From Paracoccaceae bacterium (GTDB lineage: Bacteria; Pseudomonadota; Alphaproteobacteria; Rhodobacterales; Rhodobacteraceae), in contig SBFT01000215.1 of assembly GCA_006227805.1 (NCBI GenBank), forward strand, positions 1-5,093: DNA of 5,093 nt, read 5' to 3'. Within the stretch, counting starts at the first letter, position 1. Each line of letters starts with the position of its first letter. The position numbers and the translations under genes are program-made. Below, piece after piece: positions 1 through 5,093 of the stretch. The notes beneath the pieces are model-generated. The model had not been told where the DNA came from. It searched no databases and was given only the letters and a program-made list of their open reading frames with translations.

Positions 1-761
1 CCCGCCCAGACGATCACCGATTTCGAACCCCAGATGCTGACGGGGATGGTCAGGTTGTTGACCACGTGCAGCATGGCGACGGTGACGATGAAGGAGAGGA
101 AGAACCAGTTGGCCACATAGATATGCGGCTCCTTGCGGTTGATCAGCGTGCCCAGGAAGATCGCCAGGTAGCAGACCCAGACGATGGTCAGCCACAGATC
201 GACATACCATTCCGGCTCGGCGTATTCCTTCGACTGGCTGGCGCCCAGAAGATAGCCGGTCGCGGCCAGCACGATGAAGAGCTGATAGCCCCAGAACACG
301 AACCACGCCAGGTTGCCGCCCCAGAGGCGCGCCGCCGAGGTGCGCTGCACCACGTAGAAGGACGTCGCCAGCAGCGCGTTGCCGCCGAAGGCGAAGATCA
401 CCGCGCTGGTGTGCAGGGGCCGCAGGCGGCCGAAGTTCAGATAGCCCTGCGCCCATTCGAAGTTCAGCACGGGAAAGGCCAGCTGGAAGGCGATGATCAC
501 GCCGACGAGGAAACCCGCGATGCCCCAGAAGCAGGTCGCGATCACCCCGGCGCGGATCACGCCGTCATTGTATTCCCGGGACAGGTCGATCCCCGTCTCG
601 GGTTCGTCCGTGCGTCGCAGGGTCCACAGGAACAACCCGGCGGCCACCAGCATCACGATGATCGCGTGCACCTGGTAGGCCAGATCGCGTGCGTAAGAGG
701 CCGCCATCATTGCGAACAACGTGACCAGACCAAGCGCGATCAGCTTGATATAATTCAACAT
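1..761 (-). CDS. ccoN: cbb3-type cytochrome c oxidase subunit I (N-terminal part, cut by window edge)
   Basis: CcoN is the membrane-embedded heme-copper catalytic subunit of cbb3 oxidase, which reduces O2 to water with high affinity in microaerobic respiration. Reading from ATG at 761, 253 codons stay open to the left edge, about half of the roughly 530-540 residues usual for the family. The protein starts MLNYIKLIALGLVTLFAMMA and shows hydrophobic segments near residues 5-22, 31-48, 70-96, 117-138, 150-172, 186-207 and 218-238. The RPLHTSAVIFAFGGNAL stretch holds His117, the expected low-spin heme b ligand. The NWFFLSFIVTVAMLHVVNNL and WGSKSVIVWAG stretches are typical of CcoN just before the CuB-ligand helix, which lies outside the window. 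A GAAGGGA sequence lies several bases upstream of the ATG and can serve as ribosome binding site. The remaining ccoOQP genes would be expected beyond the left edge. An FNR box lies about 100 bp upstream. Identity is near certain from the sequence pattern. Confidence 0.96.
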   Translation of the reverse strand, partial: MLNYIKLIALGLVTLFAMMAASYARDLAYQVHAIIVMLVAAGLFLWTLRRTDEPETGIDLSREYNDGVIRAGVIATCFWGIAGFLVGVIIAFQLAFPVLNFEWAQGYLNFGRLRPLHTSAVIFAFGGNALLATSFYVVQRTSAARLWGGNLAWFVFWGYQLFIVLAATGYLLGASQSKEYAEPEWYVDLWLTIVWVCYLAIFLGTLINRKEPHIYVANWFFLSFIVTVAMLHVVNNLTIPVSIWGSKSVIVWA

Positions 762-856
762 ACTTCGTCCCTTCGCCTTTGTCCCACGCGATTCGATGTG
801 TCGCGCCGGATGGATTCAGACTGCGGTTGTGATCGCCCGGACCGGTCTTTGCTGCC

Positions 857-870
857 TTGATCTGCATCAA
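857..870. promoter_or_regulatory. FNR/FnrL box, perfect consensus (box 1)
   Basis: TTGATCTGCATCAA matches TTGAT-N4-ATCAA at 10 of 10 defined positions. Its centre lies 102 bp from the ccoN start codon, leaving room for a transcription start near 822 and a leader of about 60 bases. It is the more likely activator site for ccoN, whose orthologues in related bacteria are known FNR-type targets. The encoded FnrL (2020-2781) carries the matching E..SR recognition residues. Confidence 0.92.
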
Positions 871-888
871 TGGATGCCCAGCCTCCAG

Positions 889-902
889 TTGACCTCCATC
901 AA
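889..902. promoter_or_regulatory. FNR/FnrL box, one mismatch (box 2)
   Basis: TTGACCTCCATCAA matches the FNR consensus at 9 of 10 defined positions, with C in place of T at the fifth. Its centre is 72 bp upstream of the usp start codon. That suits class II activation of usp with a leader of about 30 bases. It lies 32 bp (three helical turns) centre-to-centre from box 1. Confidence 0.82.
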
Positions 903-967
903 GGCACGCCGCCGGTGAAGGGCGCAAACTCACTCTGATCTCGGACCAAACCAAGAAGGGGGGAGAG

Positions 968-1807
968 ATGTCCTACAAGAACCTGTTGACGATCCTGACC
1001 GACAAGGCGCTGGCAGATGCACCGCTGGCGCATGCCGAGGCCCTGGCAGAGGCTCAGGACGCCCATGTCGAGGCCCTGTGTCTCGGTGTCGACCGGACGC
1101 AGACGGGTTACTATTACGCTGGTGCGAACGCGATGATCCTTCAGGAAACCCTCGAACGGGCGCAGGCCGAGGCGGCCGAGTTGCTGGTCTTCGCCAAGGA
1201 TCATCTGGGCCGGTCCGGCGTGCGGTGGTCAGCCGAGGACGGCGTGGCCCAGCTGGCCGATCTGGGCCGGCACACGGCGCTGCGCGCGCGGTTCTCGGAC
1301 CTGGTGGTGCTGGGCCTGCCCTATGGCAAGGATCGCGGCCCCGAGATGGAGGCGGTGATCGAATCCGCGCTCTTCGACGGCGACGCCCCGGTGCTGGTGG
1401 TGCCCGACAAGGCGCGGCCCAATCCGCGCCCCAAGACGATCCTCGTCGCCTGGAACCAGAGCCGCGAGGCGATGGCCGCGATCCGCGCCGCCATGCCATT
1501 CCTGCGCGCTGCAGAGCTGGTGCGCATCGTCATCATCGACCCGCCGGCCCATGGGCCGGAACGCTCGGATCCGGGCGGGTTCCTGGGCCAGATGCTGGCG
1601 CGCCACGGCGTGACCTGCGAGATCGACGTGATCTCGAAGACCCTGCCGCGCGTCTCGGACGTGCTGAACCGCCATGCGCTGGACAAGGAGGCCGATCTGG
1701 TTGTGATGGGCGCATATGGCCATTCCCGGTTCCGCGAGGCGATCCTGGGCGGCGCGACCCGCAACATGCTGGAACAGGCGAGCGTGCCGGTCTTCATGGC
1801 GCACTGA
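968..1807 (+). CDS. Universal stress protein, tandem UspA domains (orf277-type)
   Basis: This 279-residue cytoplasmic protein consists of two UspA-like domains, roughly residues 1-147 and 155-279. The second domain begins with the usual beta strand and helix (KTILVAWNQSREAMAAIRAA). It ends with the nucleotide-binding signature G248-x2-G251-x9-G261, followed by G262 where Ser/Thr is common, then ATRNML and a terminal strand VPVFMA. The first domain keeps the overall fold pattern (DLVVLGLPYG near 111-120, APVLVVPD near 140-147) but lacks a clear G-x2-G-x9-G motif, so it probably does not bind ATP. A strong AGGGGGGAG Shine-Dalgarno stretch just before ATG 968 supports this start. Similar genes of about 277 residues sit between fnr and ccoN in Paracoccus and Rhodobacter as I recall. 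FNR box 2 upstream suggests induction at low oxygen. The biochemical function is unknown. A hairpin and a terminator follow the gene. Confidence 0.92.
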   Translation: MSYKNLLTILTDKALADAPLAHAEALAEAQDAHVEALCLGVDRTQTGYYYAGANAMILQETLERAQAEAAELLVFAKDHLGRSGVRWSAEDGVAQLADLGRHTALRARFSDLVVLGLPYGKDRGPEMEAVIESALFDGDAPVLVVPDKARPNPRPKTILVAWNQSREAMAAIRAAMPFLRAAELVRIVIIDPPAHGPERSDPGGFLGQMLARHGVTCEIDVISKTLPRVSDVLNRHALDKEADLVVMGAYGHSRFREAILGGATRNMLEQASVPVFMAH

Positions 1808-1816
1808 GCCGTCACA

Positions 1817-1832
1817 GGGATGTCACCATCCC
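1817..1832 (+). other. Small hairpin just after the usp stop codon
   Basis: GGGATG-TCAC-CATCCC is a perfect 6-bp stem with a 4-base loop, starting 10 bases after the usp stop codon. No T-run follows it, so on its own it is a poor intrinsic terminator. It could protect the 3' end of the usp transcript or pause polymerase. Confidence 0.45.
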
Positions 1833-1896
1833 GGGCTAGCCGTTGTGCCGTCCCGTGTGCAGAGATTTCCGATCGCAAGTGGTTTCATGACGTTCC

Positions 1897-1928
1897 GGCC
1901 GCCGGTCCCTCTGGACTGGCGGCCTTTC
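1897..1928 (+). terminator. Rho-independent terminator candidate for usp
   Basis: GGCCGCCGGTCC (1897-1908) pairs with GGACTGGCGGCC (1913-1924) as a 12-bp stem with one G-U pair and a CTCT loop. TTTC follows on the plus strand. The minus-strand side has no T-run, so it suits termination of usp rather than fnrL. It lies about 90 bp beyond the usp stop. The short T-run limits confidence. Confidence 0.7.
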
Positions 1929-2000
1929 GGGTTGGGCGGAAAGCCTGACGCTTTCGAAACGCCTCTCTGCACGTCCGTGATTTCATTTGTCCGGGCAAGC

Positions 2001-2015
2001 GTCCCGGCCTGGGAC
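2001..2015 (-). terminator. Weak terminator candidate for fnrL
   Basis: GTCCC (2001-2005) and GGGAC (2011-2015) form a 5-bp stem about 5 bases past the fnrL stop codon on the minus strand. A competing stem, CCGGG (1991-1995) with CCCGG (2003-2007), overlaps it. No T-run follows, so it may only be a partial or Rho-assisted terminator. Confidence 0.3.
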
Positions 2016-2019
2016 AGGC

Positions 2020-2781
2020 TCAGATCAGGAATCCGCCGTCGCTGTCGTCGCCCGCCTCTTCCAGAAGGCGGCCCATGTCGGGCACCGTCACGTGGCGCTT
2101 GCCCTCGAGCGTGATCACGCCGTCCTTCTTCAGCGCCGAGATCTGCCGGCTGACCGTCTCCAGCGTCAGGCCGAGGTAATCCGCCATCGCCTCGCGGGTC
2201 AGCGGAAGATCGAAGGACAGCCGCCTGCGACCTGTGGTGTTGTGCAGGATGGCGTCGCGACGGGCCAGGATCGCCAGAAGGCTCGCGATCTTTTCCCGCG
2301 CCGTCTTGCGCCCGAGGACCAGCATCCATTCCCGCGCCGCGTCCAGTTCGTCCAGCGTCATTTCCAGCAGACGATGCGCGATGTGGGGGGTCTTCTCCAT
2401 CAGGTCTTCGAACGGCTTCTTGCGGAAGCAGCACATCACGATCGGCGTGACGGCGACCACGTCATAGGCCGCGCCTATGCGGCCCGGACGGCCCACGAAA
2501 TCCGATGGCAGCAGCAGGCCCACCATCTGGCGGCGCCCGTCCTCCATGGTCTGGGTCAGGGTCGCGATGCCCGAGACGACCGAGGCCACGAAATCCATCC
2601 GGTCGCCCGACCACACGACGGTCTGACCCGGCTCGAAGCTGCGATAATACTTGATGTCCTCCAGCGTCGCCAACTCATCCGGCTCGCACCGGGCGCAGAC
2701 GGCGCGATGCCGGATAGGGCAATCGGCGCATTCATGCGTTACTGGTTCCGTGACAGCCATGTGTAAACCCGGTTGATCCAT
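2020..2781 (-). CDS. fnrL: Oxygen-sensing CRP/FNR-family transcription regulator FnrL
   Basis: This 253-residue cytoplasmic regulator binds TTGAT-N4-ATCAA boxes as a dimer when oxygen is low, using an oxygen-labile [4Fe-4S] cluster. The N-terminal part has C18-x2-C21-x7-C29-x2-C32, and C117-C118 follow the beta-barrel sensor domain; three N-terminal Cys plus one of the pair would ligate the cluster. A long dimerisation helix (about 134-158) precedes a winged helix-turn-helix with LTREAMADYLGLTLETVSRQ, where E208, S211 and R212 match the DNA-contact residues of FNR. Spacing between the second and third Cys is 7 residues rather than 5 as in E. coli FNR, as I recall for alphaproteobacterial FnrL/FnrP. 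The start is uncertain: ATG 2781 lies inside an FNR box and has no evident ribosome binding site, and ATG 2760 (Met8, MAVTEP) is the alternative; both keep all Cys. Next to hemN and near ccoN, it is the likely master regulator of this module. FnrP is an equivalent name in Paracoccus. Confidence 0.95.
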   Translation of the reverse strand: MDQPGLHMAVTEPVTHECADCPIRHRAVCARCEPDELATLEDIKYYRSFEPGQTVVWSGDRMDFVASVVSGIATLTQTMEDGRRQMVGLLLPSDFVGRPGRIGAAYDVVAVTPIVMCCFRKKPFEDLMEKTPHIAHRLLEMTLDELDAAREWMLVLGRKTAREKIASLLAILARRDAILHNTTGRRRLSFDLPLTREAMADYLGLTLETVSRQISALKKDGVITLEGKRHVTVPDMGRLLEEAGDDSDGGFLI

Positions 2782-2786
2782 GTCAA
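2773..2786. promoter_or_regulatory. FNR/FnrL box between fnrL and hemN, one mismatch (box 3)
   Basis: TTGATCCATGTCAA matches TTGAT-N4-ATCAA at 9 of 10 defined positions. It overlaps the first possible fnrL start codon (2779-2781) and its centre lies about 42 bp before the hemN start codon at 2822. If it activates hemN as a class II site, transcription would begin almost at the hemN ATG. For fnrL it lies too far downstream to activate and would more likely repress. HemN/hemZ genes of Rhodobacter are known FnrL targets. Confidence 0.8.
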
Positions 2787-2821
2787 GGCGGCGGTGTTCG
2801 CATAGTGTTTACGGTATACGT

Positions 2822-4177
2822 ATGAAAGACACTTCGCAACTCGCCCGGCTTGGACTTTTCGACGCGCGTGTACCGCGGTACACGAGCTATCCCACGGCGC
2901 CGCACTTCGCGGGCGGGGTCGGTCCGGATACACACGCCTCCTGGATCCGGGCGATCGAGCCCGGATCGGAAGTGTCGCTTTACCTTCATGTGCCTTTCTG
3001 CAGGCGGCTTTGCTGGTTCTGCGCCTGCCGCACGCAGGGCACCCAGACCGCGAAGCCCGTGGCCGATTATGTCGAGACGCTGAAGGCCGAACTGGCGCTT
3101 CTGGCGCAGCATCTGCCCGGGGGCGTCACTCTGTCGCGGCTGCACTGGGGCGGCGGAACGCCGACGCTTCTGACCCCCGACATGATCGCCGACCTGGCCG
3201 GCGCGATCGCCGAAGTCGCCCCGTTCGCGCCCGGCGCGGAATTCTCGGTCGAGATCGACCCGAACGAGATCGACCAGTCCCGGGTCGATGCGCTGGCGCG
3301 CGCCGGCATGACGCGCGCCTCGATCGGGGTGCAGGATTTCGACGACGCCATCCAGCAGACCATCGGCCGGATCCAGAGCTTCGACATCACCCGGGACGCC
3401 GCGCTGATGCTGCGGGCCGCGGGCATCGCCAGCCTGAACGCGGACATCCTCTTCGGCCTGCCGCACCAGACCCGGGCGCGGATCACCGAAAGCGTGCAGA
3501 AGCTTCTGTCGCTGAACCCCGACCGGGTGGCGCTCTATGGCTATGCCCACGTGCCCTGGATGGCGCGCCGTCAGAGCATGATCCCCTCGGACGCGCTGCC
3601 CACGCCCGAGGAACGCCTGGCCCTGTTCGAGACGGCCCAGCGCCTGTTCCACTGGGACGGATACCGCGACATCGGCATCGACCATTTCGCCCGCCCCGAC
3701 GATGGTCTGGCGCGTGCGCTGGACGCAGGCCAGCTGCGGCGCAATTTCCAGGGCTATACCGATGACCAGTCGGACGTGCTGATCGGCGTCGGCGCCTCGT
3801 CGATCTCGCGGTTCCCGCAGGGCTATTCGCAGAACGCGCCCGCGACGTCCGCCCATGTGGCGGCGATCCGGGCGGGCAAGTTCTCGGTCGCGCGCGGACA
3901 TGCCTTTACCGGGCAGGACCTGCTGCGCGCCCGGATGATCGAGATGCTGATGTGCGACTTCCGCATCGACGCCGATCAGATCCTGATCGATTTCGACATC
4001 GGCGCGGCCGATCTCAAGCGGATGCTTGCCGACAGCGCCCGGCAGTTTCCCGGCATGGTCGATCTGTCCGAGAGCGGGCTCTTCATCCTGCCCCAGGGGC
4101 GTCCCCTGACGCGGATGATCGCGCGCAGCTTCGATGCCTACGACATGGAGAAGAACGGGCACTCCTCGGCGATCTGA
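2822..4177 (+). CDS. hemN: Oxygen-independent coproporphyrinogen III oxidase (radical SAM)
   Basis: HemN converts coproporphyrinogen III to protoporphyrinogen IX without oxygen, using S-adenosylmethionine radicals, in cytoplasmic heme synthesis. The 451-residue product is close to the 457 of E. coli HemN. It shows PRYTSYPTAPHF near the N-terminus, then HVPFCRRLCWFCAC with C60, C64, C67 (the [4Fe-4S]/SAM Cys) and C69, the C-x3-C-x2-C-x-C pattern of true HemN rather than HemW. Later come LHWGGGTPTLL, EIDPNEID, GVQDFD, ILFGLPHQT, GIDHFARPDD and RNFQGYT, all in family order. The start at ATG 2822 (MKDTSQLARLG) fits homologues; an in-frame ATG at 2780 would add 14 unlikely residues and overlap fnrL. 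No Shine-Dalgarno sequence is visible, so a leaderless or short-leader transcript is possible. FNR box 3 suggests low-oxygen induction. A perfect 18-bp palindrome lies in codons 16-21. Rhodobacter literature calls the fnrL-linked copy hemZ. Confidence 0.96.
   Translation: MKDTSQLARLGLFDARVPRYTSYPTAPHFAGGVGPDTHASWIRAIEPGSEVSLYLHVPFCRRLCWFCACRTQGTQTAKPVADYVETLKAELALLAQHLPGGVTLSRLHWGGGTPTLLTPDMIADLAGAIAEVAPFAPGAEFSVEIDPNEIDQSRVDALARAGMTRASIGVQDFDDAIQQTIGRIQSFDITRDAALMLRAAGIASLNADILFGLPHQTRARITESVQKLLSLNPDRVALYGYAHVPWMARRQSMIPSDALPTPEERLALFETAQRLFHWDGYRDIGIDHFARPDDGLARALDAGQLRRNFQGYTDDQSDVLIGVGASSISRFPQGYSQNAPATSAHVAAIRAGKFSVARGHAFTGQDLLRARMIEMLMCDFRIDADQILIDFDIGAADLKRMLADSARQFPGMVDLSESGLFILPQGRPLTRMIARSFDAYDMEKNGHSSAI
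2867..2884. repeat. Perfect 18-bp palindrome inside the 5' end of hemN
   Basis: CGTGTACCGCGGTACACG reads the same on both strands. It covers hemN codons 16-21 (R-V-P-R-Y-T), part of the conserved PRYTSYP motif, and begins 45 bp after the ATG. As RNA it could form a 7-bp stem with a CGCG loop; as DNA it looks like a dimeric operator (TGT-N8-ACA). Whether it is functional is unknown. Confidence 0.6.
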
Positions 4178-4180
4178 GGA

Positions 4181-5093
4181 TCAGAGCGCGGCGGCCAGCA
4201 GCGTGCGGGTATACTCGGCCCGGGGCGTCTCGAAGATGTCGCGGGCCAGGCCGTATTCCACCACGTCGCCTGCGCGCATCACGATGATCTTGTGGCTCAT
4301 CGCGCGGACCACCTTCAGGTCGTGACTGATGAACAGGTAGGCCAGCCCGTATTTCCGCTGGAGATCGCGCAGAAGGTCGACGATCTGCACCTGCACCGTC
4401 ATGTCCAGCGCGCTGGTCGGTTCGTCCAGGACCAGAAGGCGCGGGCGCAACACCATCGCACGGGCAATCGCGATGCGCTGGCGCTGCCCGCCCGAGAATT
4501 CATGCGGATAGCGGTCCATCGTGTCGGGGTCGAGACCGGTCTCGGTCATCACCTCGGCCACAAGCTCGCGCGCGTTGCGCTGGGGATCGACCTTGTGGAT
4601 GGCCAGACCCTCGGAGATGATCTGGAAGCAGGTCATGCGCGGGCTGAGGCTGCCGAAAGGGTCCTGGAAGACGATCTGCATGTCCTTGCGCAGGCGGCGC
4701 AACTCGCGCGTGGACCAGCGGCGCAGGTCCTGGCCGTCGAAGGTGATGCCGCCCTCGGAGGCGATCAGCCGCATGATCGCCAGCGCCAGCGTGGTCTTGC
4801 CGGACCCGCTTTCGCCCACGATGCCCAGGGTTTCGCCCGCCCGCACCGAGATCGAGGCGTCGTTGACCGCCTTCACGTGACCGACGGTGCGCTTGAGGAA
4901 ACCGCGCTGGATCGGGAACCAGACCTTCAGGTTCTGCGTCGACGCCACCACGGGGGCGTCCCCCTCGACGGGATCGGGCCCACCCTTGGGTTCGGCGGCC
5001 AGCAGGGTCCTGGTATAGGGATGCTGCGGACTGGCGAAGATCTCGGCGGTGGGTCCGCTCTCGACGATTTCGCCGCCTTTCATCACGCAGACA
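4181..5093 (-). CDS. yejF: Peptide-type ABC transporter, fused double ATPase, YejF-like (C-terminal part, cut by window edge)
   Basis: This is an energising subunit of an oligopeptide/microcin C-type importer at the inner face of the cytoplasmic membrane. The frame is open to the right edge, about 304 residues. Counting from codon 5084-5086 as residue 1, residues 1-35 (MKGGEIVESG, then IFASPQHPYTRTLLAAEP) are the typical tail of a first OppD/DppD-like ATPase. A complete second ATPase follows: Walker A GESGSGKTT (91-99), Q-loop Q141 in FQDPFGSLSPR, signature FSGGQRQR (197-204), Walker B LLVLDEPTSALD with D221 and E222, switch His H255 in FISHD, and the peptide-family tail EYTRTLLAA. The tandem fusion and VWFPIQRGFLKRTVGHVKAVND resemble E. 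coli YejF; GsiA-type double ATPases are an alternative. GTG 5086 is not a real start, since coding continues upstream. The gene converges on hemN with a 3-bp gap. No functional link to the oxygen-response genes is apparent. Symbol less certain than family. Confidence 0.88.
   Translation of the reverse strand, partial: VCVMKGGEIVESGPTAEIFASPQHPYTRTLLAAEPKGGPDPVEGDAPVVASTQNLKVWFPIQRGFLKRTVGHVKAVNDASISVRAGETLGIVGESGSGKTTLALAIMRLIASEGGITFDGQDLRRWSTRELRRLRKDMQIVFQDPFGSLSPRMTCFQIISEGLAIHKVDPQRNARELVAEVMTETGLDPDTMDRYPHEFSGGQRQRIAIARAMVLRPRLLVLDEPTSALDMTVQVQIVDLLRDLQRKYGLAYLFISHDLKVVRAMSHKIIVMRAGDVVEYGLARDIFETPRAEYTRTLLAAAL

Larger units (their letters stand above)
762..967. promoter_or_regulatory. 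Divergent ccoN / usp promoter region
   Basis: This 206-bp gap separates the divergent start codons of ccoN (761, minus) and usp (968, plus). It holds two FNR-type inverted repeats at 857-870 and 889-902. If each acted as a class II site, with its centre about 41.5 bp upstream of the transcription start, the ccoN start would fall near 822 and the usp start near 937. For usp, CAAACT at 925-930 sits where a -10 element would be, but it matches TATAAT only weakly. For ccoN no convincing -10 element is seen. I see no small gene here. The promoter positions are inferred; the boxes are read directly. Confidence 0.75.
1808..2019. other. Convergent intergenic region between usp and fnrL
   Basis: This 212-bp stretch lies between the convergent ends of usp and fnrL. 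It contains the hairpin at 1817-1832, the strong inverted repeat at 1897-1924, a minor 6-bp stem (GAAAGC 1939-1944 with GCTTTC 1950-1955) and a GTCCC/GGGAC stem next to the fnrL stop. I see no credible small gene; reading frames crossing it are open because of high GC and lack a good start and family resemblance. Confidence 0.6.

Noticed and set aside
66..860. Plus-strand open frame of 264 codons
   Set aside because: It lies antisense to ccoN, is rich in Arg/Gln/His/Asp as expected from the complement of GC-rich coding DNA, and shows no recognisable domain.
1229..1878. Minus-strand open frames across usp
   Set aside because: Compositionally they are shadows of the Usp coding frame, without a ribosome binding site or known motif.
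1939..1955. GAAAGC/GCTTTC stem as a terminator
   Set aside because: Only 6 bp, no T-run on either side, and a stronger hairpin lies just upstream.
1823..2434. Minus-strand open frame of 203 codons overlapping the fnrL C-terminus and the intergenic region
   Set aside because: It shares the strand with fnrL in another frame, contains Arg/Gly/Pro-rich sequence, and runs across the terminator hairpin.
1987..2766. Plus-strand open frame of 259 codons
   Set aside because: Antisense to fnrL; low-complexity His/Gln/Arg-rich product with no motif.
2781..2786. TTGACA on the minus strand as a -35 promoter element for fnrL
   Set aside because: It matches the -35 consensus but would place transcription starting inside fnrL, after both candidate start codons. 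The hexamer is explained by the FNR box.
2783..4162. Minus-strand open frame of 459 codons
   Set aside because: It is antisense to nearly all of hemN, whose motifs are unambiguous. The long frame reflects GC-rich third positions and has no family resemblance.
5084..5086. GTG as start codon of the ABC ATPase
   Set aside because: The coding frame continues upstream to the window edge, and the residues after it are the tail of a first ATPase domain, not a protein N-terminus.

Overview
The window looks like chromosomal DNA from an alphaproteobacterium of the Rhodobacteraceae (Paracoccus/Rhodobacter-like). The grounds are high GC content (by eye, not counted), strong GC bias at third codon positions, and the gene set ccoN - orf277-type usp - fnrL - hemN, an arrangement I recall around the cbb3 oxidase locus of Paracoccus and Rhodobacter. 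No mobile element, CRISPR array, rRNA or tRNA is visible. Nearly all of the sequence is protein-coding.

Layout from left to right. (1) Bases 1-761, minus strand: the N-terminal half of ccoN, the catalytic subunit of cbb3-type cytochrome c oxidase, running off the left edge. (2) Bases 762-967: a divergent promoter region with two FNR-type boxes 32 bp apart. (3) Bases 968-1807, plus strand: a tandem-domain universal stress protein. (4) Bases 1808-2019: a convergent intergenic region with two hairpins, the second a good terminator candidate for usp. (5) Bases 2020-2781, minus strand: fnrL, the oxygen-sensing Fe-S regulator of the CRP/FNR superfamily. (6) A short divergent region with a third FNR box overlapping the first possible start codon of fnrL. 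(7) Bases 2822-4177, plus strand: hemN, oxygen-independent coproporphyrinogen III oxidase. (8) Only 3 bp further on, the convergent end of a YejF-like double ATPase of a peptide-type ABC transporter (4181-5093, minus strand), running off the right edge.

The first five elements form a coherent low-oxygen module. FnrL senses loss of oxygen through its Fe-S cluster and should bind the TTGAT-N4-ATCAA boxes in front of ccoN, usp and hemN. This would switch on a high-affinity terminal oxidase, an oxygen-independent step of heme synthesis that helps supply that oxidase, and a stress protein. The box at the fnrL/hemN divergence suggests that FnrL also controls its own synthesis. The ABC transporter gene appears to be an unrelated neighbour.

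I found no evidence of a novel multi-gene system. The most interesting signals are regulatory: the paired FNR boxes with near-symmetric spacing to the two divergent genes, the FNR box on the fnrL start codon, and a perfect 18-bp palindrome inside the 5' end of hemN.
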